Source: Chlorobiota bacterium
GTDB lineage: Bacteria; Bacteroidota; Ignavibacteria; Tepidaquicellales; OLB5
DNA: 64,000 nucleotides
Direction of reading: 5' to 3'
NCBI GenBank assembly: GCA_022616535.1
Contig: JAKEEM010000021.1
Span: 1-64,000, forward strand
Shown: positions 1-8,242 of the stretch, one piece after another
Layout of the letters: each line of letters opens with the position of its first letter
How positions within the stretch are numbered: the stretch's first letter is position 1
Notes under the pieces: generated by a model
The model's input: only the letters and a program-made list of their open reading frames with translations
Databases searched by the model: none
Told to the model about the DNA's origin: nothing
Translations under genes and position numbers: made by a program

Positions 1-19
1 AGAAATTATCACAAAATAA

Positions 20-469
20 ATGACACAAATTGAAATATGGATGCAGCATGCTTTTAAGGAAGCCGAAAAAGCATACAGGAAAGAAGAAATTCCAATAGGC
101 GCTGTAATTGTTTTTGAAAACCGGATAATCGGCAAAGGCCATAACCAGGTCGAATCCTTAAAAGACCCGACTGCCCACGCTGAAATAATTGCAATTACTT
201 CAGCAGCAAACTACCTTTCTTCAAAGGCATTGCTTGGATGCAGCATGTATGTAACGCTTGAGCCGTGCTCAATGTGCGCCGGAGCAATTGTTCTTTCAAA
301 GCTTGAAAACCTTTTCTTCGGTTCATTTGATAGCAAATCCGGCGCCTGCGGAAGTGTACTGAATATTACCAACAACAGCTCGCTTAACCACAAGCTCAAT
401 GTATCAGGCGGCATACTCGATAACAAATGCAGCGAGCTTTTACGAAACTTCTTCGAGGTAAAAAGATAA
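20..469 (+). CDS. tadA: tRNA-specific adenosine deaminase
   Basis: HAE...PCSMCAGA zinc deaminase motifs; length 149 aa. Confidence 0.93.
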   Translation: MTQIEIWMQHAFKEAEKAYRKEEIPIGAVIVFENRIIGKGHNQVESLKDPTAHAEIIAITSAANYLSSKALLGCSMYVTLEPCSMCAGAIVLSKLENLFFGSFDSKSGACGSVLNITNNSSLNHKLNVSGGILDNKCSELLRNFFEVKR

Positions 470-591
470 TCACTGATTAATCTGATTAAAAGATTTCACC
501 AATGCTTTACCGAATATTTCAAAGAACATTATAAACATTAAATTATTTTTATCGTATCAGCGCAATCAACTAAATCATTTTAAATCAGCGA

Positions 592-1989
592 TTGCTTACA
601 ACTTCCGGAAATTTAAATAAGCAAATTATTCGCCTTGCGTGGCCTGTTTTTCTGCAGAACCTTGCCAGAAGTCTGGCAATTGCCATTTTAGATTCATACT
701 GGATTGGCAAAATCAGCAGCGAGCATCTTGCAGCAATTGCAGTCGGCACCTTTTTATCCTGGGGCGCGTATGCTCTGGGAGAGCTGGTTCCAATCGGCAC
801 AAACGCGCTTGTTTCACAGGCGGTCGGAGCAAAAGAAAGCGATTCAGCGAGACACATCGGAACGCTGAATCTCTTTAATTCGGTTATTTTAGGAATAATC
901 ATAGCAATTATTTTAATCCCGCTATTGCCGGTTCTTTACAGCTTTACAAATCTCGATATGGCTAAATCCGCTCTTGCAAACGATTACCTTTACCCGATAT
1001 TATTCCTGCTTCCATGCACAATTTTGTTTGAAACCGGAAGTGCGGTATTCCGCGGGCACGGAAACACTCAGACTCCATTCAGACTGCTTCTTCTTGTTTT
1101 TTCTCTTAAGGCACTGCTAAGCCCGCTGTTGATTTTCACTTTCAATCTTGGAATGAGCGGGGCTTCGATTTCCACAATGGTTTCATACGGAAGCGTCTTT
1201 ATCATTGAGCTTATACTTTTGAAAAAAGCGGGACATATAACATCGCTTAAGAAAAAGCTCAGCTCGATTATTAAAGATACAAAGTATAACCTTAAAGTCA
1301 CCAGGGAAACATTTAAAATCGGGCTGCCGCTTTCGCTTGAGGGGCTTGCATTTTCGTTCATTTACGTTTTCGTTAGCCGCTTTGTTGCAGATTTCGGCAC
1401 AACGGGGCTTGCCGCCTTGGGCATAGGGCACCGTTCGGAGGCAATTCCCTACCAGGTGGGAGAAGCATTTGCAATGACAGCCTCGATTATAGTCGGGCAG
1501 AACATCGGCGCGCGCAATGTTGAACGCGCTGAAAAAGGAGCGTGGCGCGTGCTGTTTCTTTCATGGATACCGATGGCTGTTTACGGATTTTTCCTTTTCC
1601 TTTTTCCCGCTGAAATTGCCGGGATATTCACAACTGACCGAGCCGTAATTGAAACAGCAAAGGTTTACAATTTGATTGCGGCGTTCAGTATTTTTTTTGC
1701 AATGAGCGAGCAGATTTTCACAGGTGCATTTGCCGGCGCGGGCAATTCGCTCCCCCCGCTTGTAATTTACCTCCCGCTGACTGCAATCAGAATTCCCCTT
1801 TGCGCGCTGCTTGCACCAATTTACGGAATGAACGGTGTGTGGATTGCAATATTTTCGACTTCCATAGCCAAAGGAATACTGATTGCCGTATGGTTTAAAA
1901 TAGGCAGGTGGAAAAAAAGGACATTCAAGCTTGCCAAGCAAACCGAAGCTTATATCGAATCACCCGTAGAGAAATTTGATATCAGGTAA
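592..1989 (+). CDS. MATE family efflux transporter
   Basis: 465 aa, about 12 hydrophobic segments, MATE-like N-terminus (RLAWPVFLQNL...). Confidence 0.9.
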   Translation: MLTTSGNLNKQIIRLAWPVFLQNLARSLAIAILDSYWIGKISSEHLAAIAVGTFLSWGAYALGELVPIGTNALVSQAVGAKESDSARHIGTLNLFNSVILGIIIAIILIPLLPVLYSFTNLDMAKSALANDYLYPILFLLPCTILFETGSAVFRGHGNTQTPFRLLLLVFSLKALLSPLLIFTFNLGMSGASISTMVSYGSVFIIELILLKKAGHITSLKKKLSSIIKDTKYNLKVTRETFKIGLPLSLEGLAFSFIYVFVSRFVADFGTTGLAALGIGHRSEAIPYQVGEAFAMTASIIVGQNIGARNVERAEKGAWRVLFLSWIPMAVYGFFLFLFPAEIAGIFTTDRAVIETAKVYNLIAAFSIFFAMSEQIFTGAFAGAGNSLPPLVIYLPLTAIRIPLCALLAPIYGMNGVWIAIFSTSIAKGILIAVWFKIGRWKKRTFKLAKQTEAYIESPVEKFDIR

Positions 1990-2194
1990 ATCAATTTGTC
2001 AGATTAATCAGATTTGTCAAATTTATCAGATTAACCGACTATACTTTGGCGAGGAAACCTGCCATAGGCGCCGTGCCCGAGGCAGGCGGGGGCAGACTCT
2101 CGCTCCTACAATTGTTATTCCAGACTGCGCGGGGACAAGTTTACTATTTTTTTTTTGCTTTTAATTACTCATTACTAATTATTCATTACTCATT

Positions 2195-2660
2195 AAAAAA
2201 TACCACCCAGGTGGATTTAATCCCGCACATAAACTATGTACGGGACAGGTTTTGAAAGTGGGTTTGTGACTCTGCCGCCTGCCTTGTGGGCTTACCTTGT
2301 GAGTTGGCGGTCAGTATTTGACTGCTTTGACTCAACAATATAAGCTTGAAAGCAAGCCGGTAGAAAACACATTACCGGTTCCTTCCAAAAAACCTTGTTA
2401 CGTATCCAAGGGTGAAACACCCCTCCGCAGTGGCCAGGGACAGTCTTATACCATAGAGTCGTCGCTCGGGGAGCCCATCTCTCTGCATAACCGGATAGCC
2501 CAATGAAATGCGGGTACTCCCTGAACCAAGCTCAGCCAGTTGACCCGGCGGGAAAAAAGGTTTTGGCTATTATCCTTAATTCCCCGGTGCCTGCAAAAGA
2601 CCCCCGTCAGGGTCTTCCCTCTCCCGTTTGCCCCTTTTAGGCGCGTTGAGAAACCAAACG
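2195..2660 (-). ncRNA. putative structured non-coding RNA (unidentified family)
   Basis: GC-rich region in an AT-rich intergenic gap, several short perfect hairpins (2597-2616, 2410-2422, 2357-2378, 2221-2245), minus-strand Bacteroidota-type promoter at its 5' side and a small hairpin plus T-run at its 3' side; no convincing ORF. Confidence 0.5.
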
Positions 2661-2663
2661 TGG

Positions 2664-2694
2664 CAAAATTACAACATCAAAAATCGAATGTCAA
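2664..2694 (-). promoter_or_regulatory. Bacteroidota-type promoter TTG-N20-TAATTTTG for the putative ncRNA
   Basis: Minus strand reads TTGACATTCGATTTTTGATGTTGTAATTTTG; matches TTG...TAnnTTTG. Confidence 0.55.
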
Positions 2695-2959
2695 GTGTAT
2701 TTACCTCATTAGGCACATATGAGGTGAAAGTTTGCAAGCAATTAAAAATTAGGAATTAAGAATTACGAATTGAAAAAAACAGTAGCTGTGAAAACAGAGC
2801 ACAAACAGAAAAAGCGAAGAAAATATTATAATTGCAGAAAAATTTTAAGGAAAAAGTGTTAAGAGTGCAAAATTGTTAATAACGTTCAATAAATACAGTT
2901 TTGCAATGGGGACTCTTCGGCTTCGCTTAGGGATGTTATTACATTTTAGAAACCCTTTA

Positions 2960-3005
2960 TTGCATTTTCGGGTTTTTATTATTAAATTGCCTAACAGTCG
3001 TTAGG
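2960..3005 (+). promoter_or_regulatory. promoter-like element overlapping a palindromic operator CCTAAC-AGTC-GTTAGG
   Basis: TTG (2960-2962)-N20-TAAATTG (2983-2989), then perfect 6-bp-arm inverted repeat at 2990-3005, 7 bp before the TetR start. Confidence 0.5.
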
Positions 3006-3012
3006 ATAAAAC

Positions 3013-3594
3013 TTGGAAAAATCACGCAAAGAGCAAATAATTCAATCAGCGGCAAAGCTGTTTAAGGAAAAAGGCTTTGAGGCGGCTTCTATGAGGGATA
3101 TTGCAAGAACGCTCGGCATTGAGGCGGCATCGCTCTACAGCCACATTAAATCCAAGGATGAGATACTTGAACTCATCTGCTTCCGAACCGCAGATGAGCT
3201 GATTAAGGCAATTGACGAGGTAAACGATTTGTATTTTAATGCCGAAGAAAAGCTCAGCATGGCGATAAAAAACCACGTGAAAATAATTACGGAAAATCTT
3301 GACTCCTCATCGGTTTTTTTGCGTGAGTGGCGGCACTTGACAAAGCCAAAACTTAAGGAATTTATTTCGCTTCGTGACAGGTATGAAAACGGATTTAAGC
3401 AGATTCTGGTGAACGGTGAGAATGAAAATGTATTCGATGCACCGGATAAAAAATTCGCAGTGCTCACGATTTTATCGGCATTGAACTGGCTGACTGAGTG
3501 GTACAATCCAAACGGCAAAATGACGCCGGACGAAATCGCAGAGCATTTAACAGAGTTTATTTTAACGGGACTTAGAGTTAAATCGGTAGTATAA
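3013..3594 (+). CDS. TetR/AcrR family transcriptional regulator, probable Paa regulator
   Basis: N-terminal TetR HTH (IIQSAAKLFKEKGFEAASMRDIARTLGIEAASLYSHIKSKDEI); TTG start; directly upstream of paaA. Confidence 0.9.
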   Translation: MEKSRKEQIIQSAAKLFKEKGFEAASMRDIARTLGIEAASLYSHIKSKDEILELICFRTADELIKAIDEVNDLYFNAEEKLSMAIKNHVKIITENLDSSSVFLREWRHLTKPKLKEFISLRDRYENGFKQILVNGENENVFDAPDKKFAVLTILSALNWLTEWYNPNGKMTPDEIAEHLTEFILTGLRVKSVV

Positions 3595-3636
3595 TAAATT
3601 AAATAGATTCCCGATTTCTCGGGAAAGACTGGAAAA

Positions 3637-4626
3637 ATGTACGGAACAACATTTATAGACAAAAACAAACCTGTAAAAAACATTCTTGAGGGCGAGGACC
3701 CTGTAAAGCTTGCCGAGTTTGAGGCGAGAATAACCCGGGGTGAAAAAATTGAACCGCGTGACTGGATGCCGAAGGAATACCGCAGGCAATTAATTAGAAT
3801 GATTGAGCAGCACGCACACTCTGAAATAATCGGAGCACTGCCGGAGGGAACGTGGATAACGCGCGCGCCCGGATTCAGACGCAAGCTTGCGCTTATGGCA
3901 AAGGTGCAGGATGAAGTCGGACACGGGCAGTTGTTATACAGTGCCGCTGAAACTCTCGGCAAAACGCGTGAGGCAATGATTAACGATTTGATTAACGGTA
4001 AATCCAAATACTCAAACGTGTTCAACTATCCCGCAATGACATGGGGTGATACGGCAATCATAGCGTGGCTTATTGATGCGGGGGCAATAATCAACCAGGT
4101 AACAAATTCAAAGGGCTCCTACGGGCCCTACTGCCGTGCGCTTGAGAGAATTTGCAGCGAGGAGTCATTTCATTTAAAATACGGGCATGATAATGTTGTT
4201 TACCTCGCGACAGGAACACCTAAACAAAGGGAGCTTGTTCAGGATGCACTCAACAGGTGGTGGACACCGATTATGCATTTCCACGGTCCGCCGGACAAAA
4301 TTTCCGCCCACACCCAAATACTGATGAAATGGAAGGTTAAAATGGCATCAAATGATGATATGCGCCAGCAGTTTTTAAACGAATATGTTCCGAAAATATG
4401 GGATTTGGGCTTAACAATTCCCGACCCGAATCTGAGGAAAAACGAAGAAACCGGTAAATGGGAATACACAGAGCCGGACTGGGACGAGTTTAAACGCGTA
4501 ATCAACGGCGACGGACCCTGCAACAAGGAACGCCTGCAGGTAAGGCGCTGGGCTGAGGAACGAGGCGCATGGGTAAGAAGGGCATTGAAAAAAGCTGAAG
4601 CAAAGTATACCGTACCGCTTGCGTAG
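3637..4626 (+). CDS. paaA: 1,2-phenylacetyl-CoA epoxidase subunit PaaA
   Basis: PaaA-like diiron protein (E...[29 protein letters not shown]). Confidence 0.92.
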   Translation: MYGTTFIDKNKPVKNILEGEDPVKLAEFEARITRGEKIEPRDWMPKEYRRQLIRMIEQHAHSEIIGALPEGTWITRAPGFRRKLALMAKVQDEVGHGQLLYSAAETLGKTREAMINDLINGKSKYSNVFNYPAMTWGDTAIIAWLIDAGAIINQVTNSKGSYGPYCRALERICSEESFHLKYGHDNVVYLATGTPKQRELVQDALNRWWTPIMHFHGPPDKISAHTQILMKWKVKMASNDDMRQQFLNEYVPKIWDLGLTIPDPNLRKNEETGKWEYTEPDWDEFKRVINGDGPCNKERLQVRRWAEERGAWVRRALKKAEAKYTVPLA

Positions 4627-4644
4627 CCATCGGTTGGCAAGTTA

Positions 4645-4664
4645 CAAGTTGCAGGTTACAAGTT
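4645..4664 (+). repeat. left arm of 20-bp perfect inverted repeat caagttgcaggttacaagtt
   Basis: Exact reverse complement of 5100-5119. Confidence 0.9.
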
Positions 4665-4708
4665 GGGGGTTTTTAATAAATTCACAAAAATAATTTAAGC
4701 GATAAATA

Positions 4709-5089
4709 ATGGCTAAAGTCAATAGATTTGAAGAATTGGAAGTATGGCAAAAAGCAATGAGCATTGCAGTAGAAATCTACAACTTAACCAAAGAAGAAAA
4801 ATTTTTACGAGAGTACAGCCTGAAGGACCAGATTATCAGAGCGGCAATTTCAATATCAAATAATATATCCGAAGGTTTTGAATATAACAACTCTAAAGAC
4901 TTTGTAAAATTCTTAAGATATTCAAAGGGTTCTACCGGCGAACTAAGAAACATGATAACATTCCTGTTAAAAATCGGATTTATAAAAGAAGAGTATCACC
5001 AAAGACTCACAAATGAGCTTGTTACTCTTTCCAAGCAGCTTTACGCTTTTATAAATTACCTGAAAAAGAATGAACAAAAGAAGAAATAA
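4709..5089 (+). CDS. four-helix-bundle protein (23S rRNA intervening-sequence protein-like)
   Basis: FEELEVWQKAMSIAVEIYNLT...LKDQIIRAAISISNNISEGFE signature. Confidence 0.9.
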   Translation: MAKVNRFEELEVWQKAMSIAVEIYNLTKEEKFLREYSLKDQIIRAAISISNNISEGFEYNNSKDFVKFLRYSKGSTGELRNMITFLLKIGFIKEEYHQRLTNELVTLSKQLYAFINYLKKNEQKKK

Positions 5090-5099
5090 CACAAATTAT

Positions 5100-5119
5100 A
5101 ACTTGTAACCTGCAACTTG
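5100..5119 (-). repeat. right arm of 20-bp perfect inverted repeat
   Basis: aacttgtaacctgcaacttg, exact reverse complement of 4645-4664. Confidence 0.9.
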
Positions 5120-5137
5120 AAACCTGAAACCATCAAT

Positions 5138-5557
5138 ATGCAATCTTATGACCCAAGAGTAAACAGAATGGAACTCCCCTCCAACGAAGACGGGAAGGAA
5201 GTTCTTCAATCCGAGGAAAACTGGGAAACATACGAAGTGTTTCACCAGAAAAAACGCGGGGATCAGCATATCCACGTTGGAATAGTTCACGCCGCAAATC
5301 CCGAAATGGCTTTAATTTTGGCAAAGGAATCCTTCGGCAGGAGAAGACAGACAGCAAATCTTTGGGTTGTCAAAAGCTCCCAGGTACACGCAACAGATTA
5401 CGAAAACCAGGATATGTTTGAAACGACACCCGAAAAAACTTACCGCGAGGCGAGCGATTATTATTGCATGGACAGAATCCGAAAATACCAGCAGGAGCAC
5501 GGAATTGCCGACAGAAAAGGCGAGAGAAGGAAAAAAACGGAAGCGAAGTCAAAATGA
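5138..5557 (+). CDS. paaB: 1,2-phenylacetyl-CoA epoxidase subunit PaaB
   Basis: WETYEVFHQKKRGDQHIHVGIVHAANPEMAL; start moved from 5117 to the internal Met because 5117 lies inside the repeat arm. Confidence 0.88.
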   Translation: MQSYDPRVNRMELPSNEDGKEVLQSEENWETYEVFHQKKRGDQHIHVGIVHAANPEMALILAKESFGRRRQTANLWVVKSSQVHATDYENQDMFETTPEKTYREASDYYCMDRIRKYQQEHGIADRKGERRKKTEAKSK

Positions 5558-6324
5558 AATACAACGAACAGCAATTAACAGCAGTAAAAGAACTTTTATA
5601 TAAAATAGCTGATGACCAGCTTATAATCGGACACCGAAACAGCGAATGGACTGGGCTTGGACCGATACTCGAAGAGGATATCGCTTTTTCATCGATAGCA
5701 CAGGATAAGCTGGGTCAGTCATTGCACATATATGAGCTTCTGCATTCGCTCGGCGAGAAAGACCCCGATACGATTGCCTTTACACGCGGTGCAAAGGATT
5801 TTAAATGCTGTCAATTTGTTGAACACCCGATTGGAGAGTATGATTTCAGTCTGATGCGGAATTTCTTGTTCAGCCATTCAGAGCTGATTAGGTTTGAAAT
5901 GCTTTCAAACAGCTCACTTGAAGAGCTCGCAAAGCTTGCAAGGAAATACAAAGGCGAGATAAAATACCACGTAATGCACTCTGACACATGGGTAAAGCAG
6001 CTTGGCAAAGCAAATGATGAAAGCCGTGCAAGAATGCAGTCCGCTTTAAATGAATCCTTTAACCTGGCGCTTGGAATATTCGAAGAAAGTGAATTTGCGG
6101 GAGATTTAAACGAAATGAAAGTTTTTGAAGGTGAGAAGGTGCTGCAAAATAATTGGCTCGAACAAATTACGCAGGTATTGGAAAGAGGATCGCTGGAGAT
6201 TCCCGCGCAAACAAAATGGGTACCCGCTTACCGCGGAAGGAAAGGTTACCATACGGAATATCTGCAGCCGCTGCTTGATGAAATGGGAGAAGTATTCACG
6301 GTAGACCCTAAGGCGGAATGGTAA
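5554..6324 (+). CDS. paaC: phenylacetate-CoA oxygenase subunit PaaC
   Basis: Ferritin-like PaaC protein; ATGA overlap with paaB supports start at 5554. Confidence 0.9.
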   Translation: MKYNEQQLTAVKELLYKIADDQLIIGHRNSEWTGLGPILEEDIAFSSIAQDKLGQSLHIYELLHSLGEKDPDTIAFTRGAKDFKCCQFVEHPIGEYDFSLMRNFLFSHSELIRFEMLSNSSLEELAKLARKYKGEIKYHVMHSDTWVKQLGKANDESRARMQSALNESFNLALGIFEESEFAGDLNEMKVFEGEKVLQNNWLEQITQVLERGSLEIPAQTKWVPAYRGRKGYHTEYLQPLLDEMGEVFTVDPKAEW

Positions 6325-6327
6325 AAG

Positions 6328-6358
6328 GATTGCAGGTTGCAAATACAGATTGCAGGTT
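6328..6358 (+). repeat. two direct copies of gattgcaggtt, related to the 4645/5100 repeat
   Basis: gattgcaggtt at 6328-6338 and 6348-6358. Confidence 0.7.
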
Positions 6359-6378
6359 TAAGGTTGAAAAAACTAAAA

Positions 6379-6879
6379 ATGGAAGTTAAATTTATATTTA
6401 CAAAAGAAGATATCTTAAAAGCTCTGGAGGAAGTTAAGGACCCCGAGATTCCGACTATTTCTATTGTTGATTTGGGCGTTGTAACAGACGTAAATATAGA
6501 TGAAAATAATTTTGTAAGTATAACTTTAACTCCCACATTTGCCGGCTGTCCCGCACTTAAGGTTATGGAAAATCTGGTTAAGGAACAAATCGAAAAGATG
6601 GATGTAAGCGGCATTGAGGTTAAGACAACGTTTGATGTGCAGTGGAATACGGATATGATAACCGAAAAAGGGCATGAGGCATTAAAGAAACACGGGCTTG
6701 CTCCGCCGGCAAAACATAACGGACTCGTTCAGATTAAAATACTCGAAAATGTTAGGTGCCCCAACTGTGGCAGCAAAAATACGGAGCTTAAAACACCCTT
6801 TGGCCCGACCCTGTGCCGCTCAATCCACTACTGCAATAACTGCCTTAATGCATTCGAGCAGTTCAAGCCGGTGGGTTAA
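6379..6879 (+). CDS. paaD: phenylacetate-CoA oxygenase subunit PaaD
   Basis: DUF59/MIP18-like domain plus C-terminal CPNCGSKNTEL...CNNC zinc-ribbon; start adjusted to MEVKFIFTKEDILKAL. Confidence 0.9.
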   Translation: MEVKFIFTKEDILKALEEVKDPEIPTISIVDLGVVTDVNIDENNFVSITLTPTFAGCPALKVMENLVKEQIEKMDVSGIEVKTTFDVQWNTDMITEKGHEALKKHGLAPPAKHNGLVQIKILENVRCPNCGSKNTELKTPFGPTLCRSIHYCNNCLNAFEQFKPVG

Positions 6880-6899
6880 GCACCCCCAAGTTTAAAACA

Positions 6900-8222
6900 C
6901 TATTTTGAAGGCGGAATTTTCGTTTTAATATATTCCCCCGGCACAACATAAAGCTTGCCGACTTCCCCTTCATATGCGGATGTAAGCATTCCCAGAAACC
7001 TGCCATTTTCCATAAAAACGGCTCCACCTTCAAGCGAAATCGGCTTAGCGGGTTTTATTTCAACCAGCTTGGTTTTTTTGGTCCATTTTTTTGTTCCCGA
7101 AATCATCCCGTCCATCGAATAAACGACTGAAGAAAGAGTGTTTGGATAGTAGAATAACTTAACCTTGTTTCCGTATTTTACGTTTGAGGACTGTTCATAA
7201 ATAATCGGCTTAAACTTCTCAGGTGCGCCGAACCTTAAAAACACCAAATCCTGCTTGGGGTCAAGGTCATTCTCGGTCATTTCGTCGATTCCCGCAAGCG
7301 AGTCAGTAGGCAGTATAACGCTGAAGAAACCTGCACCCTCGATTAGGTTCATTAAATTAAAATTTGTTACCAAAAGGCCGTCTTTAAGAACGATGCCGGT
7401 GCCAATTTTGACGGGCTCTTTGTTCCTGTTATAAACCTGCACTCTGATTAGAGGATTATCCTTCTGGCTGACCCTACCTATTGTCCTGTCAATCTTTTCT
7501 GCATATGTTAAATCAAGCTCAGGGTCCTTAACAAGCGCGGCGGTATCAACCTGCTGGTCGTAAATAGCCGTCTGCATCGTCATTTCCCACGTAAGCGAGC
7601 TTCCCGAGCTCGTTTTTGCATTCGATTCCTTTACTTCAAAAGGAAATTCAATAGTGTAGCTGATTGTTTTGTAGGAATACATCGATGAAAAAACCGTGTG
7701 CATAAGCTCATCATTAAAATACCGCTCAGCTTTTCTGGTTGTGAGCTTATAAGTTAAGTTGCCCTGGTCATCATAAATGAATTTCAGTATACAGAACTGA
7801 ACGGGAACCTGGTTTGACCACGTAAATGTAACTTCGTTGGTTATCTTAATAAGGACAGAGGGCTCATCGAAGAAATACTGGATAAAAATTTCCTTAGAGC
7901 CGTCTTCTTTATTGGTTACCTTGATTTCCTTCACCGATGTCCCCCCTACTCTCTGTATATCGGTTCTGATTCCGTTTTCAAGTAAACTGTTATCGTTCAG
8001 GGTATCGAGCTTTTTCCTCCATTTGCCTGTTTTATCCGTTTCCGCGAGCGTCTGCATTTTTTCAAAAAACTCCTTGTCTAAAGTAACGTAAATATTTTCA
8101 AGCCCGCTTCCGTTGGGATACATTTTAATTTCGCGCTTAACGTCAAAACAACCGGCAAGAAAAACCGATGTTCCTAATAAAACTGCAAAAACAAAATAAA
8201 CGGGTTTGTGGTTATTTCCCAT
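6900..8222 (-). CDS. lipoprotein with C-terminal trypsin-like (apparently inactive) domain
   Basis: LAGC lipobox; GTGIVLKDGLLVTNFN / DLVFLRF / SLEGGAVFMENGRFLGM resemble protease core strands. Confidence 0.6.
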   Translation of the reverse strand: MGNNHKPVYFVFAVLLGTSVFLAGCFDVKREIKMYPNGSGLENIYVTLDKEFFEKMQTLAETDKTGKWRKKLDTLNDNSLLENGIRTDIQRVGGTSVKEIKVTNKEDGSKEIFIQYFFDEPSVLIKITNEVTFTWSNQVPVQFCILKFIYDDQGNLTYKLTTRKAERYFNDELMHTVFSSMYSYKTISYTIEFPFEVKESNAKTSSGSSLTWEMTMQTAIYDQQVDTAALVKDPELDLTYAEKIDRTIGRVSQKDNPLIRVQVYNRNKEPVKIGTGIVLKDGLLVTNFNLMNLIEGAGFFSVILPTDSLAGIDEMTENDLDPKQDLVFLRFGAPEKFKPIIYEQSSNVKYGNKVKLFYYPNTLSSVVYSMDGMISGTKKWTKKTKLVEIKPAKPISLEGGAVFMENGRFLGMLTSAYEGEVGKLYVVPGEYIKTKIPPSK

Positions 8223-8242
8223 ATTTTTTTGTTTAGTTTAAG

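Noticed and set aside
2195-2660. RNase P RNA, tmRNA, SRP RNA or group I/II intron assignment for the structured region
   Set aside because: No GAGGAAAGTCC/ACAGAA core, no tmRNA T-arm with CCA, no SRP domain IV core. The AAGCCGGTAGAAAACACATTACCGGTTC hairpin is shorter (about 27 nt) than a group II domain V. Left unassigned.
2318-2722. ORFs 2318..2506 and 2540..2722 (+) as genes
   Set aside because: Low-information translations overlapping the putative ncRNA; no family features.
3135-4025. Long antisense ORF 3135..4025 (-), and similar antisense ORFs such as 14458..15255 and 4239..4640
   Set aside because: Shadow ORFs opposite conserved genes (tetR/paaA, accC); no plausible protein features.
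5117-5137. Upstream start for paaB
   Set aside because: Lies within or next to the cassette repeat arm; PaaB similarity begins after the internal Met at 5138.
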